Shown piece after piece: positions 41,837 through 50,721 of a stretch of DNA of 64,000 bases. The position numbers and the translations under genes are program-made. The first letter of the stretch is position 1. Every line of letters starts with the position of its first letter. The DNA comes from Clostridium frigoris (lineage in GTDB: Bacteria > Bacillota > Clostridia > Clostridiales > Clostridiaceae). The notes under the pieces are model-generated. The model did no database searches and was not told the DNA's origin. It saw nothing but the letters and a program-made list of their open reading frames with translations. Location of the stretch: assembly GCF_018861865.1 (NCBI RefSeq), contig NZ_JAHLDV010000001.1:62001-126000 (forward strand), in the 5' to 3' direction.

Positions 41837-43603
41837 CTAATTATTACCTATAGTGCCTATATTCTTAATGATTTCAGAAATTATATCAATTCTTTTAAAG
41901 GTTGTAATAAGATAATATCCATCTACATAATCATGAATTTCCCTGGCAATATCCGTAGATATCTTAATTGCAAGAGTGGTAGCTTCTTCTTTTGAAATAT
42001 CCTTATATAACTCTGTTATTTCCTCAGAAACAGTTATCCCAGAAATTTCATTATTCATAAAGCAAGCATTCCTATGACTTACAATTGGAATAATTCCGCC
42101 TAAAATTTTAGCTGGTAACTCTTTGCGTGCTTGTTTTAAGTTTTCCACAGCCTGCTTTGATAAAATTGGTTGTGTTAAAAACATAGTTACACCATTCTCT
42201 ATTTTCTTTTTTGCATGGGCTAGTTGGCTACTAAAATTAATAGCATTTACATTTAAAGCACCACAAATATTAAAAGGAGATGAAAATGTTGTCTCATTTA
42301 AATTAGTAATATAATTAGCAAGTATTGCAGAATTGAAACTAAACATTGCCTTAACCTCATCTCGCAGGGCAGTAGGCACCGGGTCACCAGTAACCACTAA
42401 AACATTATTTACACCTTCAATACTTAAACCTAGAAGCAAAGCTTTTGTGGCATTAATATTTCTATCACGACAAGTCATATGCGGAATAGTTGTAATATCA
42501 AGTTCTCTCTTTAACTTACAAGCAAGTAGGCTGCTATCTACCCTAACTCTTGCAACAGGACAATCTGCAATAGTTATTGCATCAACACCTTGCTCCTTAA
42601 GGCTTTTAGCACTGTTCATAAAAAAATCTATCCCTGTATCCATAGGTGGATCGAGTTCTACCGCAATAATCTTTTTCCCCAGCCTAATTTTTTCAAGTAG
42701 AGAATTTTTAACAATTAATTTTTTAAAGTGTATTTTCTTTCCCCTTATTCTTGTAACAATTTCATGTGGAGATAAACCTTCTATATTGGCTACAGTTTCT
42801 CTTATAAATTCTGGGGTTGTACCACAACATCCACCTATTATAGCAACACCTTGTTTTGCTATTTCAAGCATTTGTCTTGCAAAATATTCTTTAGTATTAT
42901 TAAAGAACATACGATTATTTATTACTGTGGGATAACCTGAATTTGGCATAATAGAAATTATTTTGTTTTCTATATTTAGAGTTTTAATATAGCTAAGTAA
43001 ATGATACGGCCCCAAAAAGCAATTAAAGCCGCACGCATCTATAGTTGATATATGCGAAACTTTCTCTATAAATTTTTCACCTGATATACCATTCCTTGTA
43101 AACCCCTCAGGTGAAACTGCAAGTTCCATTAAAATATATGCCTTTGGATTTTTATCCTTAATATATTTAGAAATTTGGGGTAGATATTCATCACTACTAA
43201 AGGTTTCGAATATAAAATGCGTTGAACCAAGTTCTAAAAATAAATCTACTATTTCTTTGTAAGCCTCCCATAAATTAAGCGTCTCTAAAAATGGGATTGG
43301 TCCAATATCCGCGAAAACTAAAACATCAGTCCCTTTTGTTGCTTCCTTTGCTATTTCATAACCCTTTGTTATCACATCTTTTACTATACTAAAATCACTT
43401 TCAAGGCTAATCCTATTTGCACCAAATGTATTTGTCTTAATAGCCATGCAACCTGCATCTATATATTCCTTATGTATATTTAATATTGTATTTCTATCAT
43501 AAATATTTGCAAGCTCACATTTGGCTAATGGATTTTCTTTGATACTTGCATAATATGTACCCATAGCACCATCGAAAATCAGTGGTTTTTCTTTAATATT
43601 CAT
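41837..43603 (-). CDS. Bifunctional homocysteine S-methyltransferase / 5,10-methylenetetrahydrofolate reductase (YitJ-type)
   Basis: The frame opens at 43645, but GGGAGAAAGGGG marks ATG 43603; 588 residues. N-terminal zinc-dependent homocysteine methyltransferase domain (about 1-290): 'IFDGAMGTYYAS', 'TNTFGANRISLE', 'CGFNCFLGP' and 'GVAIIGGCCGTTPEFI' giving the three Zn cysteines. C-terminal MTHFR TIM barrel (about 305-580): 'VAVELDPPMDTG', 'ITIADCPVARVRVDS', 'IPHMTCRDRNINA', 'VLVVTGDPVP', 'FLTQPILSKQAV'. It makes methyl-THF and may also use S-methylmethionine or methyl-THF to form methionine. No SAM riboswitch is visible upstream. Confidence 0.93.
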   Translation of the reverse strand: MNIKEKPLIFDGAMGTYYASIKENPLAKCELANIYDRNTILNIHKEYIDAGCMAIKTNTFGANRISLESDFSIVKDVITKGYEIAKEATKGTDVLVFADIGPIPFLETLNLWEAYKEIVDLFLELGSTHFIFETFSSDEYLPQISKYIKDKNPKAYILMELAVSPEGFTRNGISGEKFIEKVSHISTIDACGFNCFLGPYHLLSYIKTLNIENKIISIMPNSGYPTVINNRMFFNNTKEYFARQMLEIAKQGVAIIGGCCGTTPEFIRETVANIEGLSPHEIVTRIRGKKIHFKKLIVKNSLLEKIRLGKKIIAVELDPPMDTGIDFFMNSAKSLKEQGVDAITIADCPVARVRVDSSLLACKLKRELDITTIPHMTCRDRNINATKALLLGLSIEGVNNVLVVTGDPVPTALRDEVKAMFSFNSAILANYITNLNETTFSSPFNICGALNVNAINFSSQLAHAKKKIENGVTMFLTQPILSKQAVENLKQARKELPAKILGGIIPIVSHRNACFMNNEISGITVSEEITELYKDISKEEATTLAIKISTDIAREIHDYVDGYYLITTFKRIDIISEIIKNIGTIGNN

Positions 43604-43909
43604 ATATTTCCCCTTTCTCCCAAATATAAATCTTATAATTATCAAAAATTTCTTTAGGCTAATTATATCAAAAAATTCTGATTATAGTGTACTTTAGAAA
43701 AAGTAATACTTATTATATACAAGTTAAAAATACATTTAATATAATTACCTTGGAAATATGAATTATTTTCTTGCTTATTACCATAAATGAAGTGTAAGAT
43801 AATATTAGGATATTAAATAAATGAGAATGTGTCATAATCAAGAAAAATACTTTGTTTATAATGTACATAAACAACAAAAAATAAATCTTAAATGAAATGG
43901 GTGATAGAG
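43604..43909. other. 306-bp divergent intergenic region
   Basis: A/T-rich promoter space between the methyltransferase/MTHFR and flavoprotein genes. I searched it for an S-box or T-box and saw neither; no repeat element or small frame is apparent. Confidence 0.5.
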
Positions 43910-45124
43910 ATGGCTAAAAAAATAATAATCGTAGGCAGTGGAATAACAGCTATAACAGCTATTAAATCAATTAGAGAAATAGATTTAGATTCAGAGATAT
44001 ATCTAATTGGAGAAGAAAAATTTTATCCATATACCAGAATAAAATTATCCAAAAGTTTATTCGCAAGTCTTGAAGAAAATACCATACTTATTCAAAAAAA
44101 AGAATGGTATGAACAAAACAACGTGAAAATATTAATTGATACTAAAGTAGTAAGTATAGACTCAACTTCACATGAAGTATCCTTATTTGACGGCAGTAAA
44201 CTTAATTACGATAAATTATTAATTGCAAATGGGGCAAGTAATAACATACCTCCAATTGATGGTATAGGTATGAACGGAGTGTACACGCTTCGAGGTCTTA
44301 ATGACGCTATAGATATTAAGGAAAAACTTAGTGAGGAGACAAACGTAGTAGTTCTTGGCGGAGGAATACTTGGACTTGAAATGGCATTTATACTACATCA
44401 GCATAACATCAAAGTTACAATTATTGAATTATGTCCAAGGCTTATGCCTCGTCAATTAGACGATAAGGCATCAGAAATATTAAAAAGTAAAATACAAGCC
44501 TGTGGAATACAAATATTAACTAATACTGGTGTAAATAAAATAATAGGCACTGATAATAAAGTAGAAGGGATTCTTCTTAATGACAATGTAGAATTAAAAT
44601 GTGATATAGTTATTCACTCAACAGGTATAAAACCTAATATGGATCTAATTTTAAAGACTGATATTAAAAAAGAAAGAGGAATACTCGTAAACAATAAAAT
44701 GCAAACTAATATAAAAGACATTTATGCAGCAGGAGATATCGCAGAGTTTGATAATCAAGTTATCGGACTATGGAATATTGCTATAGCACAAGGCAAAGTT
44801 GCAGGCTACAATCTTTCAGGACGAGATGCAATATATGAAAAAATTACCCCAGTAACAATGCTAAATGCTTTCGGCATTTCATTATTTTCTATGGGCTCTA
44901 TAGAAGAATCACAATCTACGAAAGTATTGTTATATGAAGATATTAATGGAGTAGGTTATAAAAAGATATTTATAAAAAACAATAAGATTATTGGTGCAAT
45001 TGTAATAGGTGATGCTAGACGGTCACCACTCCTTAAATCTGCAATCGAAAAAGAATTACCATTAGATGAAATAGACTTGTCTAATATAACTGCTGATGAG
45101 TTATTAGATAAATTGAAAAAATAG
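43910..45124 (+). CDS. FAD-dependent pyridine-nucleotide oxidoreductase, NADH:rubredoxin-oxidoreductase-like
   Basis: Start ATG 43910 after GGGTGATAGAG; 404 residues. FAD-binding 'IIIVGSGITAITAIKSI', central NAD-binding 'VVVLGGGILGLEMAFILHQHNIKVTIIE', 'VIHSTGIKPNMDLI', FAD contact 'MQTNIKDIYAAGDIAEFDNQVIGLW'. The layout 'FYPYTRIKLSKSL' and the C-terminal 'VIGDARRSPLLKSAIEKELPLDEI' resemble clostridial NROR and the N-terminal part of NirB. There are no CxxC dithiol, Fe-S or rubredoxin domains. Likely passes NADH electrons to rubredoxin-type carriers for O2/ROS detoxification; partner genes are not in this window. Confidence 0.85.
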   Translation: MAKKIIIVGSGITAITAIKSIREIDLDSEIYLIGEEKFYPYTRIKLSKSLFASLEENTILIQKKEWYEQNNVKILIDTKVVSIDSTSHEVSLFDGSKLNYDKLLIANGASNNIPPIDGIGMNGVYTLRGLNDAIDIKEKLSEETNVVVLGGGILGLEMAFILHQHNIKVTIIELCPRLMPRQLDDKASEILKSKIQACGIQILTNTGVNKIIGTDNKVEGILLNDNVELKCDIVIHSTGIKPNMDLILKTDIKKERGILVNNKMQTNIKDIYAAGDIAEFDNQVIGLWNIAIAQGKVAGYNLSGRDAIYEKITPVTMLNAFGISLFSMGSIEESQSTKVLLYEDINGVGYKKIFIKNNKIIGAIVIGDARRSPLLKSAIEKELPLDEIDLSNITADELLDKLKK

Positions 45125-45188
45125 ATCATAAATATAATACTTAATGATTTATGTATATTAATTATATTATACAAACAATTAAATAATA

Positions 45189-45236
45189 GCCAGGGTATTC
45201 AACCATATAATGATTGAAATTCCCTGGCATTTTTAT
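45189..45236 (+). terminator. Intrinsic terminator
   Basis: GCCAGGG...CCCTGGC outer stem with inner TTCAA/TTGAA, then ATTTTTATT. Confidence 0.85.
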
Positions 45237-45260
45237 TAATTAAATCATCCCGAAATATCG

Positions 45261-46013
45261 TTAAAACCATTTACCTACATCTTGTAGTATTTCAAAATTT
45301 GTTAGATCATAATGAAGTGGCGTTACAGTAACATATCCATCTTTAAAATATATTGTATCAGAATCTTCCTCATGAATATCTTTTGCTGTGCCCTTAATTT
45401 GATACTGAGTTTCATTATTTTCTCCAACAGATTCTATATATTTGTTATTATACAATCTACTTCCAATTTTACAAACTTTAATTCCTTTTATATCTTCCTC
45501 CGAAAGCATTGGAATATTTACATTTAATACAATATCGTTTTGAATCTTATTTTGGGCAGCCTTAAGCAGTATTTGTCCAGCGTATTTAGCAGCTACATCA
45601 TAATTTTCGGTATGAAGGTCAAACTCAACCGAAACTGCCATTGCTGGTATTTTATATATAGTCGCTTCAATTGCTGCAGAAACAGTTCCGGAATACAAAA
45701 CATCTGTACCTAAATTAAAACCTCTATTAATTCCTGATACTACCATGTCTATTTTACCCTCAATAAGTTTATTAATTGCAATTTTTACACAATCCGCTGG
45801 GGTTCCATCTACGCTAAAAGCTTTTGATTTTAATCCTTTGAGCTTAGTTTCTTTAACTATAAGTGGCCTTGTAATAGTTATTGAATGTCCACACGCACTT
45901 CTCTCTTTATTCGGTGCAACTATGATTACTTCATGATTTTTTTCAAGTTCTTTAGCTAAAGCATATATCCCTTTTGCATTTATACCATCGTCGTTTGTCA
46001 ATAACAATCTCAT
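45261..46013 (-). CDS. surE: 5'/3'-nucleotidase SurE
   Basis: An ATG at 46019 abuts the GGAGGA ribosome binding site, so ATG 46013 is preferred (250 residues). Hallmarks: 'LLLTNDDGINAKGIYAL' (metal-binding NDD), 'VVAPNKERSACGHSIT', 'VDGTPADCVKIAI', 'VSGINRGFNLGTDVLYSGTVSAAIEATIYKIPAMAVS', 'LNVNIP' and 'GYVTVTPLHYDLT'. It dephosphorylates nucleoside 5'/3'-monophosphates and short polyphosphates. Single gene between a terminator and a divergent histidine kinase gene. Confidence 0.97.
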   Translation of the reverse strand: MRLLLTNDDGINAKGIYALAKELEKNHEVIIVAPNKERSACGHSITITRPLIVKETKLKGLKSKAFSVDGTPADCVKIAINKLIEGKIDMVVSGINRGFNLGTDVLYSGTVSAAIEATIYKIPAMAVSVEFDLHTENYDVAAKYAGQILLKAAQNKIQNDIVLNVNIPMLSEEDIKGIKVCKIGSRLYNNKYIESVGENNETQYQIKGTAKDIHEEDSDTIYFKDGYVTVTPLHYDLTNFEILQDVGKWF

Positions 46014-46255
46014 TTTCATTCCTCCAATTATTCAATAACATATTTATATTATAACAATAAATATCTATGGGCAAATATAAATTTATATTCTTTATTTTAT
46101 TTTATATATTATAATAGTTGATATTAAAGCATATGAAAATAGCCTATTATATGGTAAAATGTAGTAATGATACTATATGATGTATTGTATTTAAGTATTA
46201 TTCTATAACCATAAAACCTACTGTAGTATATATATATAAAAATGGAGGCTGTATT

Positions 46256-47182
46256 GTGGAGCGTGTTTATAATGATAGGATGACAGAAAAATTTGTAACA
46301 GCTAAGAATATTATTAAAGAACAAAATACTGAGATTAAACAACTAAAGGAATTTAAAATGGAACAAAAAGAGCAATTGGACACTATGGGAAAAGCAATGA
46401 AAGCACAAGAAGAATTTATTGTTAATATATCCCATGAACTTAAAACGCCTCTGAATGTTCTTTCTGCTACTGTACAGTTATTTAGCATGAATTGCAATAA
46501 TGGCTCATTAGACAAAATGAAAGATTCAATTGTTAAATATATTAATTCGATGAATAAAAATTGCTATAGATTATCCAAACTTATTAATAATATTGTTGAT
46601 TCATCAAAAATCGAAACAGGTTTTTTTGAATTGCATTTGTCAAATAACAATATAATAGAAGTAGTAGAAGATATAGTGATGTCTGTAACTAATTTTACTG
46701 ATAGTAAAGGAATAAATATTATTTTTGATACAGATACAGAAGAAAAGATTATTGCCTGCGACCCAGAAAAAATAGAAAGAATAATATTAAATCTTATATC
46801 CAATGCAATAAAGTTTTCAGATAAAGGTGATGAAATATTTATTAATATTAAAACTAAGGATGAGTTTGTTGAAATATCAGTACAGGACAATGGCATTGGC
46901 ATTGAAGAGAAAAACTTGGAGACAATATTCGATAGATTTAAACAGGTAGATAAATCACTATCTAGAAATACAGAAGGCTCAGGCATAGGCCTTAGCTTAG
47001 TTAAGTCGATTGTAGAGCTACATTCTGGATTCATTTATGCAGAAAGTAAAGTTGGCACAGGGAGTAAATTTATAGTTAATCTTCCCTCAAGAATTGTATC
47101 TAATGAAAATGTGGTACATAGTAACAAAATATCAAGTAAAAATGAAAACGTAAAAGTGGAACTTTCGGATATTCATTTATAA
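46256..47182 (+). CDS. Orphan soluble sensor histidine kinase
   Basis: 308 residues from a GTG behind GGAGG. There is no membrane segment or recognised sensor domain; residues 1-50 form a charged coiled coil ('ITEQNTEIKQLKEFKMEQKEQLDTMGKAMKAQ'-like). HisKA with 'EEFIVNISHELKTPLNVLSATVQLF' (phospho-His near residue 61), then HATPase_c: 'IERIILNLISNAIKFSDKG' (N box), 'QDNGIGIEEKNLETIFDRF' (G1/F), 'GSGIGLSLVKSIVELH' (G2). No response regulator lies nearby. In clostridia orphan kinases of this sort can feed Spo0A; here that is only a possibility. Confidence 0.88.
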   Translation: MERVYNDRMTEKFVTAKNIIKEQNTEIKQLKEFKMEQKEQLDTMGKAMKAQEEFIVNISHELKTPLNVLSATVQLFSMNCNNGSLDKMKDSIVKYINSMNKNCYRLSKLINNIVDSSKIETGFFELHLSNNNIIEVVEDIVMSVTNFTDSKGINIIFDTDTEEKIIACDPEKIERIILNLISNAIKFSDKGDEIFINIKTKDEFVEISVQDNGIGIEEKNLETIFDRFKQVDKSLSRNTEGSGIGLSLVKSIVELHSGFIYAESKVGTGSKFIVNLPSRIVSNENVVHSNKISSKNENVKVELSDIHL

Positions 47183-47197
47183 TATAAATCAATTAAT

Positions 47198-47245
47198 AAA
47201 AGTTGACTCCTGTGCACAATACAGAAATCAACTTTTATTTCTTTT
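47198..47245 (+). terminator. Terminator after the histidine kinase gene
   Basis: AAAAGTTGA/TCAACTTTT stem with inner CTGT/ACAG pairing, then ATTTCTTTTT. Confidence 0.8.
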
Positions 47246-47282
47246 TCTAAATAAAATGACACCTCTTACTAATAGTAGTAAT

Positions 47283-50200
47283 TTAACGACCTATAGTTTT
47301 CTTAACAATATAATTTTTATCATAAATATCCTTTAGATCTTTAGTCTTTACAATTACGCGAGTATACTTCGCAACCAAAATAACACCTGAATATTTAGGA
47401 ATATTAACAGTTACCTTGCCATTCTTTCCTACTATATAAGTATCAGCTGGATCCAAAACATTTGTAAGCTTAGTTCCTACAGGTGTATTAGAATCCAAAA
47501 CTACTCCCTTAACATCAGTGCTTTTTCTATTAATAGCTACAACCGCATGATTGTTTTTATCATTTCTCGAATATGCCATTATATCTGCCTTGTTTGTGTC
47601 ATCAACAGTTATAGGCACAATATCTCCTGTTCTTAGAACCGGATACGCCCTTCTTATATTTGTAAGTTTTGCATACCATTCAACAGTTGACTTATCTCCT
47701 TTCCCCCAAATCATTCCTCTTCTATTGTCAGGGTCATCGGCTCCTGGCATTGCAGCCTCGTCACCATAGTATATGGTTGGTGCTCCAGGGTAAGTCATTT
47801 GGATTAATGGTATTAATCTAACCTTTTGCAGTGCAGTTAGTGATGGTTCTTCTGCTATTGCCTTAACACTTTTTTGTGCTCCATCAAAATCGGATATTAT
47901 TCTTTGAGTATCGTGTGAATCCACTAAATTCATCATAGCCTCAAACGCTTCTTTTGGATATTGCTCTCTCATAGCCTCCAGCTGATTCATAGATTGTACA
48001 GCGCTCATATTTCCAGTATCTTTATTCTCAACATACCCCAAAACAGCATCTCTAAATCTATAATTCATTACAGAGTCATACATATCACCAAGTAAATATT
48101 TAGAAGCATCTGTCCATATTTCACCTACAATAACATTATCACCTTGTCCTTTTACAGCTGTTCTAAAATTTCTCCAGGTTTCATCAGAAACTTCATTTGC
48201 AACATCTAATCTCCAACCATCAGATCCATTCTTTAACCACAATTTACTATTAGCATTTTTTCCATCAATTATCTCGTCAGCCCAAGATTTCACATTATAC
48301 TCTGAGCCATTTAAAGCTTGAATAACTGGCATTGAATCATATCCCGCCCACCCTTCATACGAATAATGCTCTGGGTCTCCTGTTACTTTTTTAACCTTAG
48401 TGTTATTTATTACAAACCAATCTTTATAATGTAAATCTGTAATCCCAAGAGATCTCAAATCTTTAGTTACCTGTATTTCAGCTTGCTTTTGTGTTACCTT
48501 TTTTAAGTTCATTAAATCATAAACTCTTGACCAATATTGATAAGCTCCAATTGGCTTATTTTTAGACATGTACTTTCCATATCTATCAAAATAAATAGAA
48601 TCATCAGAAACGTGATTAAATACACCATCTATTATTAAATGCATACCACTTTTATGAGCTTCCTTAGCAAGCTTTACAAATTCATCCATATGACCTAAAA
48701 GTGGATCTAATTGTTTGTAATCTGTCGCATCATATCTATGATTAGATATAGATTGTGATATAGGTGTCATATAAAGAGTATTTATTCCAAGCGCTTGTAA
48801 ATATTTAAGTTTAGACTTAATTCCTTTAATATCTCCACCATACATTTCGTTTGCCCAAACATTATCACCTTTTGTACCTTTATAATTAGGATTAGGTTTT
48901 TGCGATCCGTCTTCATTTGTAATAAATTCTAGCGTTGGATCTTCTGGGATACTATACCAATCATTATAAAATTCATAAGGAGTATCTCCTCTTGCAAGTT
49001 TTTGTGAATAATCATTACTAGTATCTCCGTTGAAAAATCTATCAGGGAATATCTGATAAACAACTGAATTCTTCATCCAATCAGGAGTTTTAAAGTTTTT
49101 ATCATATATGTTTAAGTCATAATATCCCACTGTTCCAATTTGCCCAGTCTTTCCTGGTCCAAACAACCCATCATCGTCACCATAGGCTTTTACATCAGAG
49201 CCATTTGAAACCACAAAATAATATTTAAATTGCCCAATCTTATTTGATGTTAAATTCCCTGTCCATTTATCAGAATTTACATCAAATGCATCCCCTTTTT
49301 TCATATCAACTAACTTAATACCATTGGGAGTTATTAATACAATTTTAGCTGATGTTATATCTTTTCCTGTTTTTAAATTAAAGGTAATCTGTGTATCTGT
49401 TTTCGTTGCACCATAAGGAGATTTATACTTATTATCTCTTGAGTTAAAATATATACTATTAAGATTTATAGTATTATCCGATGCATCTGTAAATGTCATT
49501 AATGTTGTTGGATCAAAACTAAAATTTACATCTTTAGCATCAGTTGTTACTTCCACTTTTCCAAAAGGATAATCTTTTCCATCTAATACTGCTTTAACAT
49601 CTGAATAAGCACCTTTTTTAAAAGTAATTTTAGCACCATAGATTCCTGATAGTGAAACATCTGTAAGCTTTGTATTAGCTGGTATTCCAGTACCCAACAA
49701 ATCTATATCAGCTATCTTATAATAAGTTGAATCAACTATATTATGGCTATCATCATTATACCAAAAGGTTACATCCTCTTTTATTGGTACTATCAAACTA
49801 ATGTTGCTTCCAGAAGCCTCGCCATTTGCGCCATAATTTTCTGGATCCCAAGAACCCATTGCAATCTTGTACTCATAGTTTCCAGCTGGAACATCTTTTA
49901 ATGTTAAGCTGTAATTACCATTACCATCATAATTTAGCTTAGTCTTATCTGAAGCTGGATCCCAAGTTGAACTTCCATCTATACCCTGTATGGAACCTGC
50001 TAGAACAACTTTTCTCCCTATATTTTTTTGCATAGTAAAAGTAGAACTTTCACCTATGGTCGCTATATTCAATGGATCTTGAGTCAACTTTCCATCAACA
50101 ATAAAGTTATATTTATAATCTTTAGAGTCATCAGCCACTCTTAAAGTAACCATGAAAATCCCTTTTTTAGCATCTATAAGTGTCATCTCTTTTTTATCAG

Positions 50201-50579
50201 TAGTAGAACTTGTCATATCGCCTGTGAGATAAACTTGTTTTGCATTTATATCTTGGTAATTAAATGTCATAGTTCCATTTGAATTTAATACAGGACTTTT
50301 TAGAACTACTGGTTGCTCTGGCGGTGCTTGAAGTCCTAGTGCTTGAGCTATTTCATAAATACCATTCTTATGTTCTTTCATTAAAGTTTTTGCATTTGTA
50401 GGTTCTAAGTCTTTTCCAATGTTGTTAGCTGCTATAAAACTCCCAGCAAGTGTTACACTCAAATCAGATGACGGTAATGGTAACGTCGCTGATTTGACCT
50501 TATTGTTAAAAACAGGCGAAATTGTCATGACTAATAACAATGTAAGAATAAGACTTGTAATTTTCTTAAATTTTTTCAT
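47283..50579 (-). CDS. Secreted GH13 amylopullulanase/alpha-amylase with X25-type N-terminal modules
   Basis: Start ATG 50579 after AAGGGGG (frame open to 50615); 1098 residues. Signal peptide to about residue 32 (KVKSA). Two pullulanase X25-like carbohydrate modules lie at about 85-280 ('VYLTGDMTSSTTDKKEM' and 'VVLAGSIQGIDGSSTWDPASDKTKLNYDGNG'-type), then a CBM34-like region. The barrel starts 'NSVVYQIFPDRFFNGDTSND' and has 'LIIDGVFNHVSDD' (I), 'GWRLDVANEVSD' (nucleophile), 'VIVGEIWTDAS' (acid), 'NLVDSHDTQR' (IV) and 'YYGDEAAMPGADDPDNRRGM'. Large insertions in the barrel are typical of ApuA-like enzymes. No S-layer anchor is present. Controlled by the LacI-type site upstream. Confidence 0.9.
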   Translation of the reverse strand: MKKFKKITSLILTLLLVMTISPVFNNKVKSATLPLPSSDLSVTLAGSFIAANNIGKDLEPTNAKTLMKEHKNGIYEIAQALGLQAPPEQPVVLKSPVLNSNGTMTFNYQDINAKQVYLTGDMTSSTTDKKEMTLIDAKKGIFMVTLRVADDSKDYKYNFIVDGKLTQDPLNIATIGESSTFTMQKNIGRKVVLAGSIQGIDGSSTWDPASDKTKLNYDGNGNYSLTLKDVPAGNYEYKIAMGSWDPENYGANGEASGSNISLIVPIKEDVTFWYNDDSHNIVDSTYYKIADIDLLGTGIPANTKLTDVSLSGIYGAKITFKKGAYSDVKAVLDGKDYPFGKVEVTTDAKDVNFSFDPTTLMTFTDASDNTINLNSIYFNSRDNKYKSPYGATKTDTQITFNLKTGKDITSAKIVLITPNGIKLVDMKKGDAFDVNSDKWTGNLTSNKIGQFKYYFVVSNGSDVKAYGDDDGLFGPGKTGQIGTVGYYDLNIYDKNFKTPDWMKNSVVYQIFPDRFFNGDTSNDYSQKLARGDTPYEFYNDWYSIPEDPTLEFITNEDGSQKPNPNYKGTKGDNVWANEMYGGDIKGIKSKLKYLQALGINTLYMTPISQSISNHRYDATDYKQLDPLLGHMDEFVKLAKEAHKSGMHLIIDGVFNHVSDDSIYFDRYGKYMSKNKPIGAYQYWSRVYDLMNLKKVTQKQAEIQVTKDLRSLGITDLHYKDWFVINNTKVKKVTGDPEHYSYEGWAGYDSMPVIQALNGSEYNVKSWADEIIDGKNANSKLWLKNGSDGWRLDVANEVSDETWRNFRTAVKGQGDNVIVGEIWTDASKYLLGDMYDSVMNYRFRDAVLGYVENKDTGNMSAVQSMNQLEAMREQYPKEAFEAMMNLVDSHDTQRIISDFDGAQKSVKAIAEEPSLTALQKVRLIPLIQMTYPGAPTIYYGDEAAMPGADDPDNRRGMIWGKGDKSTVEWYAKLTNIRRAYPVLRTGDIVPITVDDTNKADIMAYSRNDKNNHAVVAINRKSTDVKGVVLDSNTPVGTKLTNVLDPADTYIVGKNGKVTVNIPKYSGVILVAKYTRVIVKTKDLKDIYDKNYIVKKTIGR

Positions 50580-50600
50580 TATATCCCCCTTATATTTTAA

Positions 50601-50652
50601 TGCAAACGGTTGCACATAGCTACATACTACATTAATTTATAAATAATTACAA
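50601..50652 (-). promoter_or_regulatory. Promoter and LacI-family operator of the amylopullulanase gene
   Basis: Minus strand TTGTAA (50652-50647), 17-bp spacer, TAGTAT (50629-50624); the palindrome TGCAACCGTTTGCA occupies 50614-50601, just past the expected start point and 22 bp before the ATG. Confidence 0.75.
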
Positions 50653-50721
50653 TAGTTCCATATGTTTATTTTAAATAAATAATCCCCTTACCTTTTAATT
50701 GAGATAAAGAGATTACTTTTA

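Noticed and set aside
43604-43909. Possible SAM (S-box) or T-box leader for the methionine-related gene
   Set aside because: None of the conserved S-box or T-box blocks is visible.
46256-47034. Minus-strand frames opposite the histidine kinase
   Set aside because: They are mirror frames of a gene with clear kinase motifs and a good start site.
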